Part shown: in pieces, positions 20,079 through 29,369 of the stretch
Position numbering within the stretch: the first letter of the stretch is position 1
Layout of the letters: each line of letters opens with the position of its first letter
Origin: Nansenia antarctica
Lineage: Eukaryota; Chordata; Actinopteri; Argentiniformes; Microstomatidae
Direction of reading: 5' to 3'
DNA: 64,000 bases
NCBI GenBank assembly: GCA_963989245.1
Contig: CAXDII010000003.1
Coordinates: 1,054,001 to 1,118,000 of the forward strand
Program-made: the position numbers and the translations under genes
Notes under the pieces: model-generated
Told to the model about the DNA's origin: nothing
The model's database searches: none
What the model saw: only the letters and a program-made list of their open reading frames with translations

Positions 20079-20796
20079 CGCTTCCCCCCTCCACTACGGA
20101 ACTTTGCCCGGAGTCAGTCCCCTCGCTCGGCCAGAGGCGGTCCGACAGTACGGAGAGTGTTCTCTGTCTGTGTTTATAATCCGTTGGACGGAGTGGAGGG
20201 TCAAAGAGTCAGCGGACACTCCCGTTGGCATCGGCGGCGTGGCCCGCTTCCCCCGGCGGGGATGGGTGTGTGGGCGCGGGCAGGCAGGGCGGGGTGTGAG
20301 GAGGAGAGGGCGGCCGGGCCACTGTGACCGGAGGGCTACCCTCTGGGCTGTCCCCGGCGGGCGGTGCTGAGGGGGGGGGGGGGGGGCGGGGTGGCGCTGG
20401 AGGAGGTCAGGGCATCAAACGGCTGCGCGCCGCCGCGGGGCTGAGAGGAACAGGTGAAAGCGCGTTCACAACTCACACCAGCAAAAACTCCAGTCGACTC
20501 CACTCCGTATGAACAGAGGCGCCCCGTCCATAGAGGCAACCAAGGCAATTGCTTGGGGCCACCAAACAAAAAGGGCCTTTTTGTCAAACTAAAACTGTCC
20601 TTGGATGAATGTATTTTCAATGGAAATCATGGCATTCAGCGTTCAGTCGCTCTGAGTCTGCTCGCGCTGCGCATACATTCTGTTGTGGATCCCGCTTCGG
20701 CTCCACTCGCTTCCACCTCAGCGCCGCTCGGGGAGACCAATCAGGCTGTCATCTGAGCCATAAAGGATATACGATATAGGATATTACATTACATAA
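20079..20796. other. GC-rich 5' region and unassigned DNA
   Basis: 20079-20520 is GC-rich with a G/C run at 20371-20390 and probably represents the 5' UTR of the FGF18-like transcript. 20521-20796 has no recognised feature. Confidence 0.4.
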
Positions 20797-23700
20797 TTAT
20801 AAAGGATATAGCTTTTTATATATTCCAAGACGACTTTTTCTGGAATAGCAATCTCGATGCAGGGCGACTCTCCTACCTCTTGGCGGCAGCTGGACCCTGT
20901 ACACGACTTCGCTCAGTCTCTCGAGGACCCTGCAGGGCCCCATCCACTTGCTGTCTAGTTTGGGGCACCTGCCTTTCTTTCTCTGGGGGTTGTAAACCCA
21001 GACCAGCTCCCCGGCCGTGAAATGCTGCCCTTTGGTGTGCACGTCGTAGTTCCTCTTCTGTCTCGCCCCTGCACTCCGCAGTTGTTTTCTGGCGAACTCG
21101 TGGGCGCACTCCAGTCGATCCTGCAGCTTTCGGGCATATTCCAGCCCCGGGGGGTCCACCGGGGGGTCGGGCGGTCTGCCCAACATCATCTCAGCCGGGG
21201 TCCTAATCTCCCTGCCCAGCATGAGAAGTGCGGGGGAGCAGGAGGTGGAGTCTTGCGTCGCAGACCGGTACGCCATCAACACCAGGGGGACATGCGCGTC
21301 CCAGTCTCGCTGGTGTTTAGCCGTCACTATGGCCAGTTGCTGTCCCAGCGTGCGGTTAAATCTTTCAACTAGTCCGTCGCTTTGTGGGTGGAGGGGTGTG
21401 GTGCGGGTCTTGTGGGAGCCAAGCTTTTCGCACATGGCCGCAAACACGCGAGATTCAAAGTTCCTGCCTTGGTCGGTGTGAATGACCTCAGGGACCCCCA
21501 GTCTGCTGAACATCCCCTCCACCAGTGCATCCACTATTGTCTCTGCTTCTTGGTCCGGCAGGCAGTACGCCTCCGGCCACTTTATGAAATAATCCATGGC
21601 AGTGAGGATGTAGCGGTTTCCTTTGTCTGAGCGAGGAAACGGCCCTAGCACGTCAATCCCCACTCTCTCCATGGGACAGCCTGTGGGAAACTGTTGGAGT
21701 TGGGCGTGAGATGTGCCCGTGGGGCCTTTACGTGCTGTGCAGCTGTCACAGCGGCGGCAGTAGTCCCCCACGTCCCGCCCATGTTGGCCCCAGTAGAACC
21801 CCTGACGAAGGCGGCGGAGCGTTTTGCTGACCCCGAAATGACCAGATCCAGGGGCTCCGTGGACTGATTGTAGCACCGTTTCCCGCAGGGTCCTGGGTAC
21901 GACCACCTGCCACAGCGTCTCTCCTGTGGCCGCGTCTTTCCACCCCCTCTGCAGTACCCCGTCACACAGGCGCAGGTTGGTAAACATACTCCACAGCCCC
22001 TTCGTAGCCCTTGAACACAGGCCGATCTCTTCCAACCGGGGTTGGTGTTGCGCCGCTACCCACGTGAGCACGGGTCCGATGTCAGCATCCTCTTCCTGTT
22101 TGCGTCTCCACTCTCCCGCGTCGATAGCTGTTAGGGCCGCTGCGGCGCATCTCACCCCTTGTCGCAGCTGCTCCTCCTCCCGCACCTCTCTTCTTTCACA
22201 GTAGGTACAGCCGTCAGTGGCGCAGGGCCGGCGGGAAAGCGCGTCCGCGTTTCCATGCTGTCTACCCGCACGGTGGATCACGTTGAAGTCGTACGCCTGT
22301 AGCTCCTCGATCCAGCGTGCCAGCTGGCCCTCTGGCTCTCTGAAGGTCATGAGCCACTGTAAGGCGGAGTGGTCACTCCTGACTGTGAAGTGGAGGCCCC
22401 CGAGGTAGTACTTGAAATGTTGGACAGCCCTGACCACGGCGAGCAGTTCCCGCCTGGTGACGCAGTAGCGGCGTTCATGTTTGTTGAGTGATCCGCTGTA
22501 GTACGCCACCACCTTCTCCCCCTCCGAGGTCACCTGTGACAGCACCGCCCCCACGCCGACATTGCTGGCGTCCGTGTCGAGTATGAAGGGCAGGGTGGGG
22601 TCGGGGGGGGTGAGGATGGGGGCCTCCAAGAGGGCCTTCTTCAACGAGGTGAATGCTCCCTGGCACTCGTCTGTCCAGATGAACTTCTCCCTGGGCCGTT
22701 GTAGCCGGAACAGGGGCGCGGCTATGGTGGAGAAGCCCCTCACGAATCTCCTGTAGTAGGAGGCTAGTCCTGTGAAACTTTTCACTTCGGAACTGGAGTT
22801 GGGGGTGGGCCAGTCTTCCACCGCTTGCACCTTCTCCTGTGTGGTGCTGATACCGCCAGACCCCAGCTTGTGCCCCAGAAAGTTGACCTCCCGTCTCATG
22901 AAGTGGCATTTCTGGGGGTTTAGTTTCAGGCCCGCTGCAGCCACCCTCTCCAGCACGCGTCTGAGCGCCCTGAGGGCCGTCTCAAATGATTCTCCATGGG
23001 CCAGGATGTCGTCCAGATATACGACGCACTCCTGGCGGGGGATCCCAGCGAGCACGTTGTCCATTAGTCTCTCGAATGTGGCGGGTGCATTGCAGAGGCC
23101 GAAGGGAAGAACTTTGAACTGCCACAGGCCCCCGTGTGTGACGAAGGCGGTTTTGGGTCTGGCGTCGGGGGTGAGGGGGACCTGCCAGTATCCGCTGCGT
23201 AGATCCAACGACGTGAACCAGGAGGACCCCGCCACCGCGTCGAGGGACTCGTCGACTCGTGGGAAGGGATAGGCGTCCCTTTTGGTCACGCCGTTGAGGC
23301 GTCTGAAGTCCACGCAGAAGCGCCAGTCGTCCTTTGTTTTCTTGGGGACCATGACGATTGGGGCGGCCCAGGGGCTGGTGGAGGGTTCAATGAGACCCGC
23401 ACGCTGCATGTTCTGTAACGCCTTCTCTGCCGCTGCCTGTCGAGCCATCGGCAGGCGTCGGGGTCTCATCCTGATGGGTGGAGCATCCCTCGTATCGATG
23501 CTGTGTTGGGCTAGGTGGGTCTGTCCCACGTCGTCCTCTGACAGGGAAAAACTGTCCTTAAACTCTAATAACAGTTGCCACAGTAGGCCCTGTTCAACAT
23601 GCGACAGTCCATCACAGTTCCCCTGCCACACCTCCCTCACGACCGAGACCCTCTCTCCGTCTTCTCCCCCCCCCTTACCAGCGGGCGCAGCGGGTGTGGG

Positions 23701-24216
23701 GTGCGGTTGCGCCTCTGTGGTGGTGGGTGGGGCATGGGGTAGTATCGGGTGTCTATCCGGGACGCCGCCGGAAGTCGTGTTGGCCGCAGTCTCAGTCGTC
23801 AGCACTGCAACGGTGGGGGTCGGGGAACGTTTCGGCGGGGTGGGTTGTCTAGTCATCTGCACTACGTGTCCGTCTGGGAATGTGAGTGTCCCCCTCCGGG
23901 TGCTAATCACACAGTCCAGTCTTTCGAGCACATCCAGTCCCAATATGCAGTCTTCTAGATCCGCTACCCATACTGGGCAGTGAACTCTCTCCCTCCCGAC
24001 CCCCACGGTCTCCAATGCCTCCCCCACCATGGGTGCCCTGTCCCCAGTTACTGTCTGTAATCTCACCGTGGTGGGTAAAACTGTGGTCCCGCTCCCCACC
24101 GCGTCGGGTCTCACCAGGGTGGCCGATGATCCCGTGTCGACGAGGGCGGAGCAGCATATCCCCCCAAATGTCACCGGGGTGTACCAGCAGTTTCCCGTCC
24201 CCGTCCGCCCCAGCAT
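20797..24216 (-). CDS. Gypsy pol polyprotein, 1139 codons open
   Basis: An intact frame with domains in order. Aspartic protease LVDTGSSATLV near residue 25-35. Reverse transcriptase with FTSLDLRSGYWQ and the catalytic YLDDILAHG near 400. RNase H FILDTDASNVGVGAVL near 545 and VRSDHSALQW. Integrase HHCC domain near 790-840 (HFGVSKTLRRL...CDSCTARKG). Catalytic core with VGIDVLGPFPRSDKGN, IHTDQGRNFES and PQSDGLVERFNRTLG. Then the SH3-like C-terminus (LDSKWMGPCRVLERLSEVVY). All catalytic acids are present. The ATG at 24216 is created by position only: without the MITE at 24223-24847 the frame runs on into gag sequence to about 25010. A different family from the one at 16.8-18.8 kb. No LTR or polypurine tract was found at its 3' end. 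Confidence 0.9.
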   Translation of the reverse strand: MLGRTGTGNCWYTPVTFGGICCSALVDTGSSATLVRPDAVGSGTTVLPTTVRLQTVTGDRAPMVGEALETVGVGRERVHCPVWVADLEDCILGLDVLERLDCVISTRRGTLTFPDGHVVQMTRQPTPPKRSPTPTVAVLTTETAANTTSGGVPDRHPILPHAPPTTTEAQPHPTPAAPAGKGGGEDGERVSVVREVWQGNCDGLSHVEQGLLWQLLLEFKDSFSLSEDDVGQTHLAQHSIDTRDAPPIRMRPRRLPMARQAAAEKALQNMQRAGLIEPSTSPWAAPIVMVPKKTKDDWRFCVDFRRLNGVTKRDAYPFPRVDESLDAVAGSSWFTSLDLRSGYWQVPLTPDARPKTAFVTHGGLWQFKVLPFGLCNAPATFERLMDNVLAGIPRQECVVYLDDILAHGESFETALRALRRVLERVAAAGLKLNPQKCHFMRREVNFLGHKLGSGGISTTQEKVQAVEDWPTPNSSSEVKSFTGLASYYRRFVRGFSTIAAPLFRLQRPREKFIWTDECQGAFTSLKKALLEAPILTPPDPTLPFILDTDASNVGVGAVLSQVTSEGEKVVAYYSGSLNKHERRYCVTRRELLAVVRAVQHFKYYLGGLHFTVRSDHSALQWLMTFREPEGQLARWIEELQAYDFNVIHRAGRQHGNADALSRRPCATDGCTYCERREVREEEQLRQGVRCAAAALTAIDAGEWRRKQEEDADIGPVLTWVAAQHQPRLEEIGLCSRATKGLWSMFTNLRLCDGVLQRGWKDAATGETLWQVVVPRTLRETVLQSVHGAPGSGHFGVSKTLRRLRQGFYWGQHGRDVGDYCRRCDSCTARKGPTGTSHAQLQQFPTGCPMERVGIDVLGPFPRSDKGNRYILTAMDYFIKWPEAYCLPDQEAETIVDALVEGMFSRLGVPEVIHTDQGRNFESRVFAAMCEKLGSHKTRTTPLHPQSDGLVERFNRTLGQQLAIVTAKHQRDWDAHVPLVLMAYRSATQDSTSCSPALLMLGREIRTPAEMMLGRPPDPPVDPPGLEYARKLQDRLECAHEFARKQLRSAGARQKRNYDVHTKGQHFTAGELVWVYNPQRKKGRCPKLDSKWMGPCRVLERLSEVVYRVQLPPRGRRVALHRDCYSRKSRLGIYKKLYPL

Positions 24217-24222
24217 GACGAC

Positions 24223-24847
24223 TAGGGATGTCCCGATCCCACTTTTTCACTACCGATACCGATACCGATACCTGGGCTTCGGGTATCGGCGATACCGATA
24301 CCGATCCGATATTTGTATACATTTTTTGAACCCTGAATAATAACAAATACCTCCCCAGTATATAGTCCACACCAACAACAGTTAAATTAAAGACTGCCAG
24401 CCTTTATTAAAGCAACAAATGCGACGTGTTGTGGATTGGAACTACGGATCATAAGCTTTCAAATGATGTGTCATACATTGAAATCCGAAAAAATATGAAG
24501 TTAGAGTCATTTGAATGTTGTTAGACGTCAGGCACATATAGGGTTAACCTCTTTGTAATGAAACCGGAAGCACACAGCGCAGCGCTATGCGCATTTTAAG
24601 CGCATATAGGACTCGCGTGAAGCGCTATGCGCATTTTAAGCGCATATAGGACTCGCGTGAAGCATTTCTGCGACACGCGTTCTGTTCACTGTTTTTATTC
24701 CCTCATCGCTTATACACATAAGTTTGACTGCGGATGACAGTAGGATCGGATCGGAGCCTTTTTTTTTTCTGGTGCGATCCCCGATCCAGCATTCAGGACC
24801 AATATCGGGTCGATATCCGATATCAGTATCGGATCGGGACATCCCTA
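24223..24847. mobile_element. Complete hAT MITE with 8-bp target duplication
   Basis: Perfect 17-bp terminal inverted repeats TAGGGATGTCCCGATCC and GGATCGGGACATCCCTA. The 8-bp direct repeat ATGACGAC flanks it at 24215-24222 and 24848-24855, the hAT hallmark. Internal sequence has repeated GATACCGATACC words near both ends and a 45-bp tandem duplication at about 24570-24662. No transposase. It inserted into the gag-pol frame of the Gypsy element; removal of element and one duplication restores the frame. Confidence 0.95.
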
Positions 24848-24855
24848 ATGACGAC

Positions 24856-25800
24856 CTGCACCTGCTGGCCGCCCCCACCCTCCCCTGTTTGTAATGTCCC
24901 CACCTGGTCGTGTCGTGTTGTCTTCCCGCCTGTGCGGGGTCGGGACGCCACCCCGGGGAGTCGCACCGTCCCGGCTATACGTTCCCCGTACCGTTTCCCG
25001 GTTTCTCCGCTAGTGTTGTCACGATACCAATATTTTACCCTCCACAATGTTTCTAACTGATTGAATTGGTAACACGAGACACTTGTGTGGTACTTCCAAC
25101 TTCTTCTCCGATCTGAATCAATGCGGCCCAGATTCCCAGAATGCACTGCGCACTTAAGGTGGCAGGTGATATCACGCACCTTAGCTCTTAAGGTGGAGAT
25201 GATAACCAAATATAACCTAGAACATTGGAACCTTTCTAACAGAAGGCCTTAGCTAAGACGTAACGATAGTGCAAGAAACATAGTACTAAGAGATTAATTT
25301 GATTATGCATTAGAATTATTAGTTAGATAAGTATAGGGGGTAAACTGGGATAAACTTTAGACGGTTTAAAAAAAAAAAGTGGGGCTTTGGGATGTTAGGA
25401 TGTGTTGTGATGTTTGTCAAGGTGTGATGTCCCTGATTTGGAAAGAAGATATATCTCAATCTCACATGAACCATGACTTAGACATTTTAAGTTAGTGATA
25501 TAACTGTGTGAGATGGTGCCTCTTAGCCTCCTCCATCACGGCCAGGCGCTTCGTCATGGTGTCCATGTATGGCGGGACCGAATAGCCCTTGTCTCTCTAT
25601 TGGAGCATTCAGTAGGGCCGTCCGGTCCGCCCGGGTCATGGTGGTGAGAGACAGCCACATCTGCACCACCGCGTTTGGCCACCAGGCGACCCCCCTAGAC
25701 CGCGACGCCCTGGGCCAGGTACATCAGGCGACCCCCGCAGACCGCGACGCCCTGGGCCAGGTACATCAGGAGAGAGAGACGCCTCTCCTGTCTGGCCCTC
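24856..25800 (-). pseudogene. Gypsy gag remnants with a second insertion
   Basis: 24856-25010 on the minus strand continues the pol frame upstream (GERIAGTVRLPGVASRP, then GTLQTGEGGGGQQVQVV). At 25011 it is broken by TAGTGTTGTCACGATACC, the form of another hAT MITE end, and unrelated AT-rich sequence runs to about 25500. Gag-like sequence seems to resume at 25500-25800 (MDTMTKRLAVMEEAKRHH). A 42-bp unit is duplicated at about 25677-25760. A short gag piece (GGTGAGAGACAGCCACATCT) is repeated at 26222-26270. Confidence 0.5.
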
Positions 25801-25812
25801 AGACATCCTACA

Positions 25813-25905
25813 CACACTCTCTAAGATAAAACACTTTAAGATAAAACAATTTAAGATAAAACACTTTAAAACACTTTAACACTTTAAAACACTTTAAAAC
25901 ACTTT
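25813..25905. repeat. AAAACACTTT tandem array
   Basis: About eight imperfect copies of TAAGATAAAACACTTTAA and shorter TTTAAAACAC units. AT-rich, no coding meaning. Confidence 0.85.
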
Positions 25906-26850
25906 GTGTCTGCTGGTTCAGGCTGGGTCTGTCATCCATCCGCCAGGAATACAAATAAATACAAATCACATACAAAATATGGTACAAAAATATACTACAA
26001 CAGCTGAGTAGAAACAAAACTTCTTGGTAAAGCACCAAAAATGTCTCCTGGTCGAGACCAACATGGAGGTGTTGTAGGAAATCTGACACGGCATAAGTAG
26101 AATGATCTTCCTACAATTCTGTTGTATACCAGTTCCAGATACGTACGCTGACTGCACTCCATCATATACTGTTTGCGAAGAGTTTGATGTTTTGTAAGTC
26201 ATAGACTGATTACCAAGTCAGGGTGAGAGACAGCCACATCTGCCGCTCGCTGCTGCACCACCGCGTTTGCCAGCTATACAATACAAGTGTCTTTGACAGC
26301 AAAGCTCCCTACAAACATGTCATTCTTCGTAAGTTACATTTATTTATATAAGTAACGTTTATTTATATAGCACACATTTACACCACAAACAGCCGCCAAA
26401 AGTGCTGAACAGATAAAAAGAGAAAACACTGGTAAAACAAGCAGTGGTAAAACAACAGTTAAAATAGATAAAATACACTAAAAAACTTTAAAATTATTAA
26501 CCATTTGTTAAAATGTGCTGATTATTATGCTACCTGGTTCTCCAAGGCCTATGATGCCCATGTGCTCCCTTTTTGCCGCCTCAGAGCGGGGCAGGTTACC
26601 GACTGAAAAGTACATTCCGTTAGTGGAATGGTACTTCCTCCTGTACAGCCCAAATCCATCAAAATATAAATGGATGTAGAGTGGCAGAACTGGTACCCCT
26701 TTAACGAAACAATTTTATGGCAACCATTACTTCATGCATGTTCTTGTTCAGCTTACTCACAGCAACCTATCATATTTGATAAGCCATGAAACTATGACTT
26801 AACAGTGCCAATGAAAAGCAGTAGTGCAATATCATGGTAAGCTTTTTAGC
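25906..26850. repeat. Unassigned DNA with a fish interspersed repeat
   Basis: 26335-26520 carries TTTATTTATATAGCACACAT and AAAAGTGCTGAACAGAT, the pattern of an interspersed repeat seen again at 52610-53000. The rest shows no gene. Confidence 0.5.
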
Positions 26851-26854
26851 CTAC

Positions 26855-28112
26855 CTGTGGGTAGTTCTCTTTCTGGCTGCCCTTCACTACAATGAGCAGG
26901 GAGAGTTGCTACATCTTTGATGTATCTGCTGCTTGGCTCTTCAAATGCAGTGGCAGAGTGGTTGCTGTATATGTAGTAGCCAGTGAACTGTGGAATCTGA
27001 GGTATTTTCTGAACCACAGTATCCACTTTGATGGACTTAAATGCATCAGATATAAATAGTTGTTCTCTAACAGGTGTTAGACTGTGGAACTGTTGATGAT
27101 TCCTCATCTCAAGGCCACGGAAAAGTATTCTGCACCTGAGCACTAGATCCTGGATGGAGCTGTCAAATGCTATGGACTCCACTCTTGCAAGACGCGATCT
27201 GCGGTCGATGTTGATTTTGATTATGTCACGGGCAGTTACCTTGAAATATGAAAAATGAATCAAGTTACACAAACTGATGACATGCATCTTTTTGGGTGGG
27301 CGCTATTTACCACATTTAAGGGCAGTTACCTTCCCTACATTGGTGCCAATACATTGTATTCCAAAGAGTTTGCTCTCATGAAATAGCCTGGAGTTACAGG
27401 CGTCTCTATGGCAGTCGGTCACTGGCACAAAAGTCATTTTTGCCATATGCTTGTTGTTCTCCAAAGTTTTTGCCACTGTTTTCTCCATGTCAAAATAATA
27501 AAAAGAAGAATCTTCTCCATGCACACTAATAGGCACCGTAGGCAGTTTTTTTCTGATATTCTGAAATAAGGAATAGCAGTGGAATTACATAAATACAGTA
27601 TATGGTCTTATAGTGATAGCTATTTCATTAGCATAGAAAAATAACTTGTATCACTATAGCCTACCTTGAGAGCACTGACATTAGGTGGGACGTCCTCCTT
27701 CTTGAAACTCTCATGTGATATGATTTCAAGTAAACTTGAAAATGTTGCCTCTGAAATTCCTGAGGTTTCAAAAAACAAGCTCAGGGCTGCTTCTGTGAAA
27801 GATCTCCATGGATATGGATCTGGCTGAAGGGGCAAGATAAGTGATGAGTAGAGACACCCAAGCAGATCACATCCCTATCAAAACCATAATAGTCAACAAC
27901 AATAAGACTGCCAATAGTTAAATTAAAACAACATTTGGGTTTCAGTTTACCACTCCATTGTCATGAGCATTTCCAATGTCCATCTCCTCCTCTTCCTCTG
28001 GCTCAGGGGCTTGATCACTGTCCATCTCCCCCTCTGAATGAGGCACCTCTTGCTCTTCATCATGACCGTTATGATTGTCATCAAAGTCAGATTCCCTGTC
28101 ACTCTGAACTAG
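26855..28112 (-). CDS. Unrecognised multi-exon gene, possibly transposase-derived
   Basis: Four exons with good splice signals on the minus strand: about 28112-27950 (acidic, SDFDDNHNGHDEEQEVPHSE), 27824-27664 (PYPWRSFTEAALSLFFE), 27560-27329 (PISVHGEDSSFYYFDMEKTV), and 27243-26855 (VTARDIIKINIDRRSRLARV and HSLTPVREQLFISDAF). Donors read GTAAAC, GTAGGC, GTAACT, GTAGGC; acceptors end CAG or AAG. Frames join across the junctions. An acidic tail, then an HGxDxxFYYxD stretch, recalls the N-terminal half of CACTA/Plavaka-type transposase proteins, but this is a weak resemblance. The 3' part is missing from the window's left side or was lost. A possible first exon ends at 28895 (ATGACACAG/GTGAGT). 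Confidence 0.5.
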
Positions 28113-29369
28113 CAAGCAAGGCACAAAAAGCAATATTTTATCAATAGGCCTAGACAGAATCTGTAGGCACCTATGATTAGATTGATAAAGCTGGGGATGA
28201 CATTTTCTCCATACAAACTGACACATTCATTACCCAAAGGCAAATCTTAATACCAATACAGCCAATTCGATCAAGTGAGGCAATGCCAATTTGACATTAC
28301 CATATAGTAGTAACTGTTAAACGCTTATCCCCTAAACTCAACATAACAAATGAGGACTTTGTGGAGTGCAAGGTTTGTTGGATGCCCTTCAGATATATAA
28401 ATCTAACGTCAAACATGACACAACACAAGAAAAGCACAACAGGTGGACAGCAACATTGTAATGATCCCACTCAGCCAACTTATAGATAATAAACCATATC
28501 TCAAAGTAATTTGTCTTAAATTGAAGTAGTGTCAGTGTCTGTCTTGAGACATAAACGTTGGAATGTCTCAAGACAGTTTAGATGTTAAAAATAATATAGG
28601 CCTACTACTACTAGCCTACCAACTGTATGTTCTCTTATTCTTAACAGGGGGGAGTGTTGTCCAAGCGATCCGAACGAGTCCGACGCATTATATAGGCTAC
28701 AAAATGTTATATTTATCTAGAGCAAAACTATCTCTATGGTGCTGCACCGAAGCTCGGATAATGTCTGGCTGTACCTGCTAAGGTTACTATGGAACAGAGT
28801 TGCGCGTGAGCTAATCTGAGTAATTCCCGCCTCTCGCTGGTGCGCGACCTACAGAACTAAGCTTTCTCCCTTACCCTTATAATGATAAACTCACCTGTGT
28901 CATCCAGAAGCAGATGTTTCTGGAGAGGAGAGGAGAGAGGATGAGAGGAGAGGACGACTCCTTGTTCCAGATTTGAGCAGATTCGGCCAGAGCAGAGGGA
29001 GAGTCGTCAGAGGTGTGTGATAAAAATATATACAAAGGTGGAGAAGAGCATTTTGTGAACGCAAACCTGGTCCTAACCATTTGTTCCTGGTCAAAACAAT
29101 GCCACGTGGCAAAATGCCCTTTTACAGAAATGGCAGAAACAATACAACACCCAGAATGCAGTGGGGTTCTCCCCCTTTCCAAGGCCACTCCCCATGCCTC
29201 TTATTCATAGCTTTCAGTCACGTGGTTTCTTCCCTAGCAACCACCAACCTGACGGGCAAAAAGTATCATAGCAACATCGCTCAACATGGCTGCCTACTAT
29301 TTAGACCACCTCACCCATGAAGAACTATCAAGATACACGACGGTGATAGGAGTGGAGGATTAACACCAT
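28113..29369. other. Intron and promoter-side DNA
   Basis: 28113-28894 is AT-rich with no recognised gene. 28895-29190 on the minus strand may be the first exon of the gene at 26855-28112 (donor GTGAGT at 28894-28889). 29200-29369 separates it from the RING/SNTX gene. Confidence 0.35.

Noticed and set aside
24734..25060. Plus-strand frames opposite the MITE and Gypsy gag
   Set aside because: Shadows of the minus-strand Gypsy frame and of the MITE's GATACCGATACC words.
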